DNA from: CAYYIS01 sp964470965
GTDB taxonomy: Bacteria; JAAXHH01; JABIQT01
Length of the DNA: 64,000 nt
Direction of reading: 5' to 3'
Assembly: GCA_964470965.1 (NCBI GenBank)
Contig: CAYYIS010000018.1
Span: forward strand, 1-64,000
The notes under the pieces were generated by a model. It worked only from the letters and a program-made list of their open reading frames with translations. It was not told the DNA's origin and ran no database searches. Both the position numbers and the translations under genes were made by a program. Numbering within the stretch: the stretch's first letter is position 1; the number at the start of each line of letters is the position of its first letter. Below are positions 1 through 8,741 of this stretch, one piece after another.

Positions 1-2
1 CG

Positions 3-514
3 ATTATCAATAAACTCACCATAACATTAGGAAGCTTTTATATTCTTGTCGGATTGCTCGCCAATGAGTGGATCCTGATTCCGCTTTTCAGCTCTGACGG
101 GGAAATCCCATCACTAACTCGTCTATTGATATTAGGCTTTGAGCTCATTCTTATCGGACTGGGGATAGCTACGATTTATTTTCCTCATCTGTCTCTTACA
201 ATCAACATCAATTTGTTAACTATCTCATCTCTATTGTCATGGGGCGTGGCAGAGTTTTATTTAAACTATAAATATATCCACAACGCGGTTCTGTTGGCGC
301 AGGATGAAACCATAAGTGATGATGTAGGTGACCTCAGAGCCCCGGATGGATACCTACATCATAAAATGAGAAAAAAAGTGAGCGTTATGACGACCTGGGG
401 TGACGAAAAGGTAATGTATCACACCAATTCCTTAGGGTACAGGGATAGGTCACAAAAAGACGTGACTCTCGAATCCAACGCATCTCGACGTATTCTGATA
501 TTGGGTGATTCATT
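3..514 (+). CDS. Membrane-anchored SGNH/GDSL hydrolase-like protein, N-terminal part (5' partial, cut by gap)
   Basis: The frame is open from the window edge, so the true start lies upstream; the TTG at 54 falls inside a hydrophobic segment and is unlikely to be the start. Two or more hydrophobic helices (about 20-150) precede a soluble domain whose last residues before the gap are ILILGDS, the block I serine motif of SGNH/GDSL esterases. The frame then runs into twelve Ns. The C-terminal part continues at 527 in a different frame. In such proteins the SGNH domain usually adds or removes acetyl groups on cell-surface polysaccharide, and the acyltransferase directly downstream supports this. 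The substrate is unknown. Confidence 0.75.
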
Positions 515-526
515 NNNNNNNNNNNN
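515..526. other. Assembly gap of 12 Ns
   Basis: Twelve unresolved bases inside the SGNH gene. The codon frame before the gap (513 onward) and after it (527, 530...) differ by one base, so the true gap is not 12 nt, or not a multiple compatible with 12. The split of this gene is an assembly effect, not a biological frameshift. Confidence 0.95.
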
Positions 527-1303
527 GCAGTAGGAATGGAGTATGATGAGTCATTTTGTGGCCGCCTAGACCATCTTTTCGGATCAGGAAATTTCTCTGT
601 AGAAATATTAAATGGCGGGGTGATTGGTTACTCACCTTTGCTGGAATATCGTACGCTGGAACGATTTATAGAATCCGGCTATAAAACTGACGATGTCGTT
701 TTAATGTATGACGTATCAGATATTAACGATGAGTATATATTTTCAACCGTAGATTGGAATGCCCATATTGAAGAAACTAATCAGGCATTGATAAATTTTT
801 GGCCAAAAGATAAAAAGCCCATCCGTCCACGGCTGTTTTCATTGATTCAATATCATTTGGCTAAATCAGATCGCAGAGAGAATGTGCAGCAAAAAATGGC
901 TGCCATTCGGAATACCAAAGGGTTATGGACGAAAAAAGGACTCGATGCATTTGAGTGGGGTTACCCTGGCCTGACAGCAGCCCACAGAAATATCAAAAAA
1001 ATCGCAAAACTCTGTCATCAGCACAATATCAGTTTTACGTTAGTGATATACCCATGGCCTATACAATTAGCAGGGTCACGATTTCCGTCGATACATGAAA
1101 ACATACATGCCGAATTTGCCCGTGAAAATGACCTTACATTACTCGATCTGTCTCAATCTTTTTATAACCTGGATGACTGGGAAGCTTATTTTTTTTCGGA
1201 TGACATTCACTGGAATAAAAGAGGGCATGCTTATGTGGCCGAACTTCTTTTTGCCCATCTTTCTTCAATGAAACTGGCCCTGCCGCTAGATCTAAATAAA
1301 TAG
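527..1303 (+). CDS. SGNH/GDSL hydrolase-like protein, C-terminal part of the same gene
   Basis: Reading from 527 gives AVGMEYDESF, which joins well to GDSF before the gap, as in GDSF-x-x-(G/A)VG of membrane SGNH proteins. The later part carries DIHWNKRGHAYVAE near the C terminus, the usual D-x-x-H catalytic block V of SGNH hydrolases. Catalytic Ser (before the gap), Asp and His are therefore all present. A start at ATG 536 would remove nothing essential after the gap but is not needed. The gene ends 20 bp before the acyltransferase GTG, suggesting one transcript. Confidence 0.75.
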   Translation, partial: AVGMEYDESFCGRLDHLFGSGNFSVEILNGGVIGYSPLLEYRTLERFIESGYKTDDVVLMYDVSDINDEYIFSTVDWNAHIEETNQALINFWPKDKKPIRPRLFSLIQYHLAKSDRRENVQQKMAAIRNTKGLWTKKGLDAFEWGYPGLTAAHRNIKKIAKLCHQHNISFTLVIYPWPIQLAGSRFPSIHENIHAEFARENDLTLLDLSQSFYNLDDWEAYFFSDDIHWNKRGHAYVAELLFAHLSSMKLALPLDLNK

Positions 1304-1323
1304 CTGTTAGGTTGGGGGAGACC

Positions 1324-2379
1324 GTGGAACGCAATGCAGGGTTAGATTTAGTACGCGCGACAGCAATCATTTTTGTGCTTTTAAGTCACACCGGGCCATT
1401 TTATCAATGGTCATTCCACACACAGTGGTTGTTAGGAGTTTGGGGGGTAGAGATATTTTTTGTTCTCAGCGGTTATTTGATTGGGAGGATTTTAATAAGG
1501 AATTTGTCCAGTAATGTGTCTATCTTTTCTTTCTGGTGGCGCCGATGGCTCAGGACAATACCAAGTTATTTTTTGTTTTTATCTGCAAATTCCATTGTAA
1601 CAAGAACCATCGGTTCCTGGGGTCTTGGCGGTTGGACTGTCATACAATATATGTTTTTCTATCAAAATTTATATTACCCTGCAAACCCAACGTTTTTTAT
1701 TGAATCATGGAGCCTAGCAGTTGAAGAATGGTTCTATTTGACTATTCCTTTGGTGTTGTATCTAACCAAAACATCATTTAAAAGAAACCATCAGTGTTTT
1801 TTGGGAGTGATCTTTTTACTGGTGATCTCAAGTATAGTAATTAGATATTACTATAATGCTGCTATTTTGCCCATTTCTGATTTTTTTATGTGGGACCAAC
1901 AGTTCAGGAAGGTGGTTTTATTCCGGATGGATTCACTCCAGATTGGAATGCTCGGTGCGTATTTATCAATATTTTACCAGCACTTTTTTAATCGTAGGAA
2001 AAAATTAGTTTTTGTTACCGGTCTATGCCTAACCATTTTATTGGTACAACTTCCATTTGACCAATTTGAAGGATCATTTATTCCTGTCTTTTATTCGTTT
2101 TTTGTTTCCCTCAGTATTCTTTTTCTGTTCCCGTTCGTGATGTCATTGAATTTACAGGGTTCATTCAAACATGTGATGGAATTCATTTCGAAGACATCTT
2201 ACATTTTATATCTTTCACATTCCATTATAGCCTATCTCATTGTTCACCAGTTTTCCAGCTATATCGGCCAAAATATACTGCTTGATTCAGGCTTAAGGAT
2301 ATTCTGGCTGACGGCAACAGTGCTTATTTCTTACTTGGTACATCGTTATTTCGAAAAGCCCATAATGGACCTTAGATGA
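1324..2379 (+). CDS. Acyltransferase 3 family (OafA/YrhL-like) membrane protein
   Basis: About 351 residues with roughly ten hydrophobic helices. The N terminus has RNAGLDLVRATAI followed by an early His (LLSHTG), and further on FFVLSGYLIGRIL, the hallmark motifs of membrane acyltransferase 3 proteins. These move acyl groups, most often acetyl, onto extracellular sugars. I chose GTG 1324 because GGGGGAG lies just in front; TTG 1312 is in frame and possible. The separate SGNH protein upstream replaces the SGNH domain that is fused in some OafA proteins. Codon use is AT-rich like its neighbour and unlike the rest of the window, which suggests acquisition by transfer. Confidence 0.85.
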   Translation: MERNAGLDLVRATAIIFVLLSHTGPFYQWSFHTQWLLGVWGVEIFFVLSGYLIGRILIRNLSSNVSIFSFWWRRWLRTIPSYFLFLSANSIVTRTIGSWGLGGWTVIQYMFFYQNLYYPANPTFFIESWSLAVEEWFYLTIPLVLYLTKTSFKRNHQCFLGVIFLLVISSIVIRYYYNAAILPISDFFMWDQQFRKVVLFRMDSLQIGMLGAYLSIFYQHFFNRRKKLVFVTGLCLTILLVQLPFDQFEGSFIPVFYSFFVSLSILFLFPFVMSLNLQGSFKHVMEFISKTSYILYLSHSIIAYLIVHQFSSYIGQNILLDSGLRIFWLTATVLISYLVHRYFEKPIMDLR

Positions 2380-2400
2380 TTTCCAAAGGCCCTTGGTTAA

Positions 2401-2793
2401 TCAAGCACTCTCCACGAGTGTGAGTACTGCCGAAAACGCCGCATAAATCCCCAGTGCCAGAAGACCGAACAGTACCACCATCCCGATAGCCAAAAGCGGT
2501 TTGTTGGCCATAATCCGGCCCCGCATCTCCACCATCTTAGCGTATTCCTTCGGATATTTCCCTTCGGCTTTGAGCAGCAGATTCCGCGCAAAGGCATACT
2601 GGTTTGACAGCAGCATCAGACCGATTACCATGAAGAGAATACCCTGAAGAACCGGAAGGAAGACACCGATTATCCCGAGAATGATGAACATCCATCCAAC
2701 GATGGTCTGTGCAAAACGTGTGATGAGTCGTTTTTCGATTTGACTACTCCAGCATCCGCAACGCTTCTTCCATCTCGCCTCTGGCGTGTGCAT
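2401..2793 (-). CDS. Small inner-membrane protein, PGPGW/YbaN-like
   Basis: About 130 residues with two hydrophobic hairpins: GWMFIILGIIGVFLPVLQG followed by a helix ending GLMLLS, and a second pair near the C terminus. The arrangement resembles putative transmembrane PGPGW-family or DUF454-like proteins, whose role is unknown. No ATG/GTG/TTG sits close to the first helix, so the nearest workable start (ATG 2793) overlaps the 3' end of the TPR gene by about 50 bp. Longer N termini translate the TPR gene in the wrong frame and are not believed. The family call is tentative; the membrane topology is clear. Confidence 0.6.
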   Translation of the reverse strand: MHTPEARWKKRCGCWSSQIEKRLITRFAQTIVGWMFIILGIIGVFLPVLQGILFMVIGLMLLSNQYAFARNLLLKAEGKYPKEYAKMVEMRGRIMANKPLLAIGMVVLFGLLALGIYAAFSAVLTLVESA

Positions 2794-3055
2794 CTCCCTG
2801 CTCTGTGGCAACGGCGACACCCTGTTCGTAGCACCGCCTGGCATCATCGATCTGTTCGAGTTGCTCATAGGTACGCGCCGCCTGATGAAATGCCGCCACG
2901 TAGGTCCGATCCCGGCGCATCGATGCCTCCAGAATTTCCGCGGCCTCCTTGAAGCGCCTCACGCTGACATACTCAAGAGCAAACGCATACTGTACAAAAT
3001 TATAGTCAGGTTTCATTTCCGCCAGCCGTTCCAACTGTTCCAGCCGTGTAGTCAT
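2744..3055 (-). CDS. Small TPR-repeat protein
   Basis: 103 residues, nearly all helical, with TPR-type spacing: FVQYAFALEYVSVRRFKEAA, then AAFHQAARTYEQLEQIDDAR, each with the small/large residue pattern of tetratricopeptide repeats. It has no signal peptide, so it is likely a cytoplasmic adaptor. It starts 15 bp after the PHP gene ends and overlaps the next membrane protein, so the three are probably one operon. No partner can be named. Confidence 0.7.
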   Translation of the reverse strand: MTTRLEQLERLAEMKPDYNFVQYAFALEYVSVRRFKEAAEILEASMRRDRTYVAAFHQAARTYEQLEQIDDARRCYEQGVAVATEQGDAHARGEMEEALRMLE

Positions 3056-3070
3056 ATCTGTAATCCCACC

Positions 3071-3970
3071 TTAATCCGTTTCTATCCAGACCGGTTGACT
3101 CCAGGCCATGGCGCTGCCGCCGCCGTAACATTCGACGCGAATGTAACCGAGCGCTTTCGCCTCATCCGGATCCTCCGGCACGGTATATTCCGCGGCCTGG
3201 CTGTCGAATGTGTCCCGGATTACGCCCCACCGGCTGATGAAGCGGATGCGTGCCGCATTAGACGTGAAAATCCGGACCGTTCGTTCTGAGACAGATATCC
3301 TCTTAATAATAACCCCTGTAGAAACATAAAACCGCCCCCCTCTCAACGCACTGGTCAGCTCTGGCACAGTGGGTTCGGTTGCCTGAACCATGTTCCATGC
3401 CAGCTCCACATCGCCTGCCTCGTGGGAGTCGTCGTGGCCGTATCCCCAGAGACGCAGATCATTGGACAGCAGCTGGTCCCACTGGTCGGTCGCCAGCGCG
3501 GTTCCAGGAAGGCGCTCAATGACGCCGTTGTAGATTTCGATACCGGCGTACCCTGTCAAGGAGCGCATATGAGCATGGGTGAAATGCAGACCAGGAAGCG
3601 GTGCCAGCCAGTTTGGGTGATTCAGAATGGCAAAACTTTCCTGCTGTTCCGAGATCTCATCGAGCACCTGCTGGCGTTTCTGATGCGGAGGGACACGTGT
3701 CGATGCGTTTACATGAAGCAGGTGCGGGCCATTGGCAGTGACCTCCACTCCGGGAATCAACGTCAACGCTGTTCCGTTCTCATATGGCACCGGATCCACC
3801 AGGACATCGTGGTCCGATATGGAAAGAAAGTCATATTCCCGTTCTTCATAATCACGGAGAACTGACTCAACCGTCCTGGCTCCGTCACTATTTGTGGTAT
3901 GAGTGTGCAGATTCCCTTTGAACCAGTGAGGTTTCTCGCTGTAAGGTGAAGACAGGCTTACCTGCGACAT
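3071..3970 (-). CDS. PHP-domain metal-dependent hydrolase
   Basis: 299 residues. Metal-binding motifs of PHP phosphoesterases are in place: GNLHTHTTNSDG (His22, His24, Asp29), ISDHD (Asp53, His54), an ILNHPNW block, and a later GHDDSH block. CehA/histidinol-phosphatase-like PHP proteins hydrolyse phosphoesters or phosphonates with two or three metals. No signal peptide is seen. GGAG lies a few bases before the ATG at 3970. Substrate unknown. Confidence 0.8.
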   Translation of the reverse strand: MSQVSLSSPYSEKPHWFKGNLHTHTTNSDGARTVESVLRDYEEREYDFLSISDHDVLVDPVPYENGTALTLIPGVEVTANGPHLLHVNASTRVPPHQKRQQVLDEISEQQESFAILNHPNWLAPLPGLHFTHAHMRSLTGYAGIEIYNGVIERLPGTALATDQWDQLLSNDLRLWGYGHDDSHEAGDVELAWNMVQATEPTVPELTSALRGGRFYVSTGVIIKRISVSERTVRIFTSNAARIRFISRWGVIRDTFDSQAAEYTVPEDPDEAKALGYIRVECYGGGSAMAWSQPVWIETD

Positions 3971-4219
3971 AGATAATTACTCCGTGTATTCATTAGTGGA
4001 CAAACGTAGCCGGGCATACGACGAATTTTGAAGTGCGACAACGGATCCGTCCCGAATTTCTTACTGATGTATATCGCCCCTGAGGATTGCGACAACGGCA
4101 TTGTCCAAACCATCACCGTCCGCAGGGCCTGTTTTTTTGCCATCGCAGTGCACCTGAATGACATCAAATAATGTAGTAAGCAGATTTAGAAGTCAAGAAG
4201 ACATCGTAGAAGACCACCG

Positions 4220-4810
4220 TTACAACCTTACCGAAACTACAGTCCCAAGGTAGATATGAAAAGATCTGGCTGCATTTCCTCCCGTGTCAGTGGACAAGGG
4301 GAAGGAGCCCACATTCGAGGACAATGATGTTATCCTCAGGAATCCCTGCAACCGTATCCTTGAAAACATATGTCGCCATACCCCACCACCCAAATGAAAT
4401 CCGGCACCGGTAACACTTTCCTGAGCGTCAAATCGGCCTACAGGATCAAAATTCTGGTAAATAGGACCGCCATTTACGTATAGGGACGCGTGTTCCGATA
4501 GGTCCAGCGGCAGATCATACTGAATAGAAAGACGGGCATGAAACACGATGACCTTGAAATCATTATTATGATCTGAGGCACTGAACAGACCACCAAGTCC
4601 CAAGGAAACCCAGAGCCTGTCTGTGGCACGGATTTCCGCCTGCATCTCACCCAGAATGCCACTCCGTAAGGAGGGCGGTCCATCCGGAACGCCAAATCCT
4701 CCACCGGCACCTAAATAAATCTGCCGCCCTTCATCCTGGGCATATAGACGAAGCGCAAAAAAAAGACACACTGACGTGACAAGCAAAACTTGACAGGAAC
4801 GTTTCTTCAT
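4220..4810 (-). CDS. Secreted outer-membrane beta-barrel-like protein
   Basis: About 196 residues from ATG 4810, which gives a clean signal peptide (MKKR, hydrophobic core, cut near LYAQ). The upstream in-frame ATG at 4858 would run into the SDR gene and is not used. The mature part has alternating hydrophobic residues and Gly-rich strands (GAGFHLGGGVW) and ends in VSVRL, as expected for an eight-stranded barrel. It starts 23 bp after the SDR stop. No specific family is recognised. Confidence 0.65.
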   Translation of the reverse strand: MKKRSCQVLLVTSVCLFFALRLYAQDEGRQIYLGAGGGFGVPDGPPSLRSGILGEMQAEIRATDRLWVSLGLGGLFSASDHNNDFKVIVFHARLSIQYDLPLDLSEHASLYVNGGPIYQNFDPVGRFDAQESVTGAGFHLGGGVWRHMFSRIRLQGFLRITSLSSNVGSFPLSTDTGGNAARSFHIYLGTVVSVRL

Positions 4811-4833
4811 CCATCGGTAACGTGCCACGCGAC

Positions 4834-5604
4834 CTAAATTAGCGATCGGGACTGACACCCGTCTACGTTGATACAGGCGCCGGTGACCCAGCTTGCTCTG
4901 GGTGATGCTACGAACACCACCACGTTAGCCACTTCCTCCGGCTTACCGAAACGCCCCCAGGGGATTTCCTGGTTGACGAAATTTCCGATACCTTCCGGGT
5001 CGGCATCCAAACGTTTCTGCCAGTTTCCGCCGGGGAATATAATCGACCCCGGCGCGATGGTATTGACCCGGATACCGCTGGGAGCCAGCTCTTTCGCCAG
5101 CGTCTTGGCCATGCTGATTTCGGCAGCTTTGGCAGCGTTATAGGTTACCGGACCGCCCGATTCCCTGCCGAATATGGAGGATATCGTGATGATGACACCA
5201 CTGCCGTTCTCCTGCATCGACGGAAGAGCAGCCCGGGTGGACCGTACGGCCGCCCACAGGTTCATGTCAAAGATCTCGTTCCACTCTTCATCGGCCACAT
5301 CACCGAATGGTGTCCATTGGCTCCCGCCGACATTGTTAATCAGGATATCGATAGGGCCAAGCGCGTCAAGCGTGTTCTGTACCACCTGCTGTGCGGCGTC
5401 CGCCTGCATCATATCCACCGTGGTGGCGACCGTTTGGACGCCGTGTGCCCTGACCTCCGTTTCGGTCCGGTGCAGCTTTTCAGCACCCCGGGCACAAAGG
5501 CTGACACTGCAGCCCTCTTCGGCCAGCCCCAGGGCTATCGCCCTGCCTATGCCGCGGCTCGATCCGGTAACCAGAGCGACTTTCCCGTTTAATCCAAGAT
5601 CCAT
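4834..5604 (-). CDS. Short-chain dehydrogenase/reductase (FabG-like)
   Basis: 256 residues, classical SDR length. TGSSRGIG (13-20) binds the dinucleotide, NNVGG follows the fourth strand, and the active site Ser-Tyr-Lys appears as ITISSIFG and YNAAK. The C-terminal half has the common APG motif. It likely oxidises or reduces a sugar, polyol or hydroxyacid with NAD(P). The lyase gene lies 55 bp upstream on the same strand, so a shared transcript is likely. Confidence 0.88.
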   Translation of the reverse strand: MDLGLNGKVALVTGSSRGIGRAIALGLAEEGCSVSLCARGAEKLHRTETEVRAHGVQTVATTVDMMQADAAQQVVQNTLDALGPIDILINNVGGSQWTPFGDVADEEWNEIFDMNLWAAVRSTRAALPSMQENGSGVIITISSIFGRESGGPVTYNAAKAAEISMAKTLAKELAPSGIRVNTIAPGSIIFPGGNWQKRLDADPEGIGNFVNQEIPWGRFGKPEEVANVVVFVASPRASWVTGACINVDGCQSRSLI

Positions 5605-5659
5605 TTGTAATGCTCCTTCTGATGTGGTTGAACCCGCACAACCACGACAATAACCGAGT

Positions 5660-7021
5660 TTATCTTCCGCGTGCGCGGTTAGCCTGAGCTATGACCCGAT
5701 CGACAAAATCGCCTGCGAAACCGGTATATGATTCGGGTTTCAACAGTTCGTCGATCTGATCTGAGGACATATGCGCCGTTACGACCTGTTCTTGCAGTAA
5801 TGATTCTTTAAGAGAAAGTCTATCTTCATACGCCCGCATGGAGGCCCTGTATACCACATCGTGTGCATCCTGGCGGCCGATTTTCTCGGCAAGGTTCAGC
5901 ATGACAGCTTCTGACAGCAACAGACCGCGCAGCATGACCATGTTCTTGGCCATCCGTTCCGGATAGACGATCAGACCGCTAATGACACGGTTCATCTGTG
6001 ACAGAGCCCCGGCTGTATACAGGCAGGTCTCCGGCACAAATGCCCATTCCATATGGACCATGGACCAGTCGCGCTCGTGTTCGTGTCCCATAGCTTCCAG
6101 GGCTGACGGAACATTCTGCCGAATCAACCGCGCCATGCCGACGATCGCCTCGCAGATCATTGGATTGCGCTTATGTGGCATGGTGCTGCTTCCCACTTTG
6201 CCCATGACGAACGGCTCTTCCAGCTCCGCTATTTCCGTACGCTGCAGGTTGACGATCTCATTCGCTATCTTGCCCAGCGTGGCGGTGATCATACAGAGGA
6301 TGGAGATACACTCGGTGATCCCGTCGCGGGCAGTATTCCAGCAGATTACGGGGACACTCAAATCAAGTTCATCCAGAAGCGCCTCCTGGATTTCCAGCCC
6401 ACGCCCGGAGACGGAAGCCAGCGTCCCCACTGCACCGGCGAACTGTCCGGAAAATACGCGTGGCCGGGCTTCTTCCAGACGCTCCAGATGCCGCCTGATC
6501 TCAGCCGCCCAGACCGCCACTTTGTATCCGAAAGTTATGGGCAGCGCATGCTGCCCGTGTGTCCTACCGGGCATCACCGTATCGCGATGTGAACGGGCCA
6601 GATCCAGCAGGGCATCTTCGAGTGTCAACAAATCATGTTCGATAAGTGTTACGGCATCCCGGAGCTGGAGTACCAACCCGGTATCTGTGATATCCTGCGT
6701 GGTAGCGCCCCAGTGAATGTACTGGCCCGTATCTCCGTCACACACGCGCTGGAGGGCACGGATCAGGGGGACGATAGGATGACTTGTCTCCGCCATCTCC
6801 CGAGCGATGGACGGTAGGTTCATATTGGAGCACTTGGCCTTTCGGCTGATTTCATCGGCGGCTTCCTGCGGGACGACACCAAGCCGCGCCTCAACTCTGG
6901 CCAGGGCCGCCTCCACGTCGAGCCAGTACTGCAGCAACGACTCATCTGCGAATACGCCACGCATGGCCTCGGTGCCGTACATGTCCTCGAAGAAGATCGA
7001 ATCGGTAATACGTCCAGGCAT
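5660..7021 (-). CDS. Fumarase/aspartase-superfamily lyase (adenylosuccinate lyase or 3-carboxymuconate cycloisomerase type)
   Basis: 453 residues. The superfamily signature GSSTMPHKRNP is intact, with the catalytic HGQHALP region and a GATTQDITDTG block. Adenylosuccinate lyase (PurB) and 3-carboxy-cis,cis-muconate cycloisomerase (PcaB) share these. GATTQDITDT followed by LVLQLRDA is closer to what I know of PcaB-type proteins. No other purine gene is near, while the neighbours are a zinc dehydrogenase and an SDR, so a catabolic role is at least as likely as purine synthesis. It begins one base after the dehydrogenase stop, so the two are translationally close. Confidence 0.8.
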   Translation of the reverse strand: MPGRITDSIFFEDMYGTEAMRGVFADESLLQYWLDVEAALARVEARLGVVPQEAADEISRKAKCSNMNLPSIAREMAETSHPIVPLIRALQRVCDGDTGQYIHWGATTQDITDTGLVLQLRDAVTLIEHDLLTLEDALLDLARSHRDTVMPGRTHGQHALPITFGYKVAVWAAEIRRHLERLEEARPRVFSGQFAGAVGTLASVSGRGLEIQEALLDELDLSVPVICWNTARDGITECISILCMITATLGKIANEIVNLQRTEIAELEEPFVMGKVGSSTMPHKRNPMICEAIVGMARLIRQNVPSALEAMGHEHERDWSMVHMEWAFVPETCLYTAGALSQMNRVISGLIVYPERMAKNMVMLRGLLLSEAVMLNLAEKIGRQDAHDVVYRASMRAYEDRLSLKESLLQEQVVTAHMSSDQIDELLKPESYTGFAGDFVDRVIAQANRARGR

Positions 7022-7022
7022 A

Positions 7023-8048
7023 TCAGCCCACCGGTTGGAGTACCATTTTCATTCCCTCTTTGCGAAGCAGTCGCTCGAAGGCGTTTTCGAAATCGGTCAG
7101 CGGAACAACGTCAGAGATGAGGGACTTCAAGTCGAATTTACCCTGTTCCATCATGCGCATGGTGCGGTCCCATGCGGGCAAAGAGCCCGCGAACGAGGTT
7201 TTGATGGTTATCTCCTTCAGTTCTGCCTGAAAGAAATCCACATCGAAGGGAGCTCCGTGGAGGCCTATCTGCATGATGGTTCCCTGCTTGCGCACTAGGT
7301 CGATGGCCGATCGGGTACCCGCTGCAGAGCCGGAGCATTCCAGGATGACGTCCGCCCCGTATCCGTTCGTGAGGTCACCGACGATGCCGGCCAGGTTTTC
7401 GGTCTCCACGTTAACCACCTTATCCGCCCATCTTGCACCAAGCGCCAGCCGCTCTTCGTCGATCGACGTGCCGGTAAGTATTACATACGCACCTTCGGCC
7501 CGTGCCACCTGTGCGGTCATCAAGCCGATCGGTCCCGGACCGGTCACTACCGTGATGTCTCCGGCCATGATTCGTGTCAGCATCGACACTGCCTTCACGC
7601 AGCAGCAAAGCGGTTCGCTCAATGCACCCGACCGGATATCGATATTAGCCGGGATCTTGCGTACGGCCCATGCGGGTACCACCACGAATTTGGTGAAGGT
7701 GCCGTGCACGCCGCTGCCGATCGAAAGCCTCTGCCCACAGAGGCTTAGGTCCCCAGCCTGGCAATACCTGCATTCGCCGCATACGACCGTAGTGGGAATC
7801 GCGGTAACGGAGTCGCCTATGGCGATGTCGTCCACACCGTCCAGATCCACCACGGTACCGGACACTTCATGGCCGACTATCACCGGGGGATTTGAAGGAT
7901 ATTCATTCAGATAGATGTGCAGATCCGTCCCGCAGATGCCGGCCGCCTCGACTTCGATCTTCACATGGTCCGGCTTAAGATCCGGATCCGGCATGTCCCG
8001 AACTTCCATGTTGCCGGGCCCCAACGCATATTTTACCACACCTTTCAT
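7023..8048 (-). CDS. Zinc-dependent medium-chain alcohol dehydrogenase
   Basis: 341 residues from ATG 8048, chosen because GGAGGAA sits 8 nt upstream; the longer frame back to 8207 is not supported. Catalytic zinc ligands Cys39 (GICGTD) and His60-Glu61 (GHE), and structural zinc Cys90, Cys93, Cys96, Cys104 are present, then a Rossmann GPGPIG. This set fits threonine/sorbitol/galactitol-phosphate dehydrogenase-like enzymes. It is first in an apparent operon with the lyase and perhaps the SDR, suggesting oxidation of a polyol or sugar intermediate. Confidence 0.88.
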   Translation of the reverse strand: MKGVVKYALGPGNMEVRDMPDPDLKPDHVKIEVEAAGICGTDLHIYLNEYPSNPPVIVGHEVSGTVVDLDGVDDIAIGDSVTAIPTTVVCGECRYCQAGDLSLCGQRLSIGSGVHGTFTKFVVVPAWAVRKIPANIDIRSGALSEPLCCCVKAVSMLTRIMAGDITVVTGPGPIGLMTAQVARAEGAYVILTGTSIDEERLALGARWADKVVNVETENLAGIVGDLTNGYGADVILECSGSAAGTRSAIDLVRKQGTIMQIGLHGAPFDVDFFQAELKEITIKTSFAGSLPAWDRTMRMMEQGKFDLKSLISDVVPLTDFENAFERLLRKEGMKMVLQPVG

Positions 8049-8252
8049 GGTCAGTTCCTCCCTGATGGACGTGTAAGATAGTGGACAGGGTGGATAAACG
8101 CAACTGTAGTCTTCTACATATTCACGGGGCTGGAATGGCCAAGAGTCCAGGGAGTCGGGGACAGGGCAAAGCGAGGCCGTGTTGAACGACAGTAAAAAGA
8201 TTGACATGTACCGGTATCGGCGTATATTTCACGGCGGAAATGCAAGCAATCC

Positions 8253-8326
8253 GCCCCCGTAGCTCAGCAGGATAGAGCACCGGTTTCCTAAACCGTAGGT
8301 CGGGTGTTCGAGTCACCCCGGGGGTA
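8253..8326 (+). tRNA. tRNA-Arg (CCT anticodon)
   Basis: The cloverleaf folds by eye: acceptor GCCCCCG/CGGGGGT (first pair G-U), D stem GCTC/GAGC, anticodon CCT at 8287-8289, T arm GGGTG-TTCGAGT-CACCC and discriminator A. Pair 27-43 is a C/T mismatch. The 3' CCA is not encoded. It reads AGG codons. Confidence 0.93.
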
Positions 8327-8340
8327 TCTCCTTGGACACA

Positions 8341-8366
8341 GGCCACCGATTCTTTAATCGGTGGCC
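8341..8366 (+). terminator. Perfect 10-bp hairpin after the tRNA, likely terminator
   Basis: GGCCACCGAT, a six-base loop TCTTTA, and ATCGGTGGCC form a perfect stem 15 bp downstream of tRNA-Arg. Only a weak T-rich stretch (TGCTGATATTT) follows, so intrinsic termination is likely but not certain. A processing or transcript-end role for the tRNA is the simplest reading. Confidence 0.6.
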
Positions 8367-8741
8367 TGCTGATATTTAGCAACTGCTACAATATCAAAGG
8401 TTAGGCGACATTCAATCGGGATGCTGCCATTCTTCCATAGGGTAGTTCGAAAGTACAAAGTTAATCAGGTGCCCCTTTTCGCCGCCTGCGGAGTGAGACT
8501 TAATAACGTCCGCGTGCTTGCCATTTGCCGGCCTGGAAATCGATGGTCTGCCCTACAGGCCTCTGATCGCGCCACGGATCGGTATTCGGGACGTAGGAAT
8601 CCCGGTATCTGGACCTGCGCTGCTTATCGACAAACAACATCTACCTCGATGGCAGTATTTCTTCATTCCCCAGATGCATACGCCGTCCACGGTCGTGCAG
8701 AACCGGCATGCTGCATGGGCAGTCAATCGGTAGGCATGGCC
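8367..8741. other. Intergenic, no gene recognised
   Basis: The stretch lies between the tRNA hairpin and the 3' end of the PhyH gene. Open frames exist on both strands, but none has a recognisable motif, signal or ribosome site. I see no repeat or RNA structure in it. Confidence 0.5.

Noticed and set aside
3958..4167. Short minus-strand frame after the PHP gene start
   Set aside because: No motif or ribosome site. Another frame here reads GPADGDGLDNAVVAILRGD, but it is too short to support a gene.
8048..8207. Longer N terminus of the zinc dehydrogenase
   Set aside because: GGAGGAA and ATG at 8048 give the normal family start; the extension is not family-like.
8122..8382. Minus-strand reading frame over the tRNA region
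   Set aside because: It is the well-known false antisense translation of a tRNA (GVTRTPDLR type) and has no other support.
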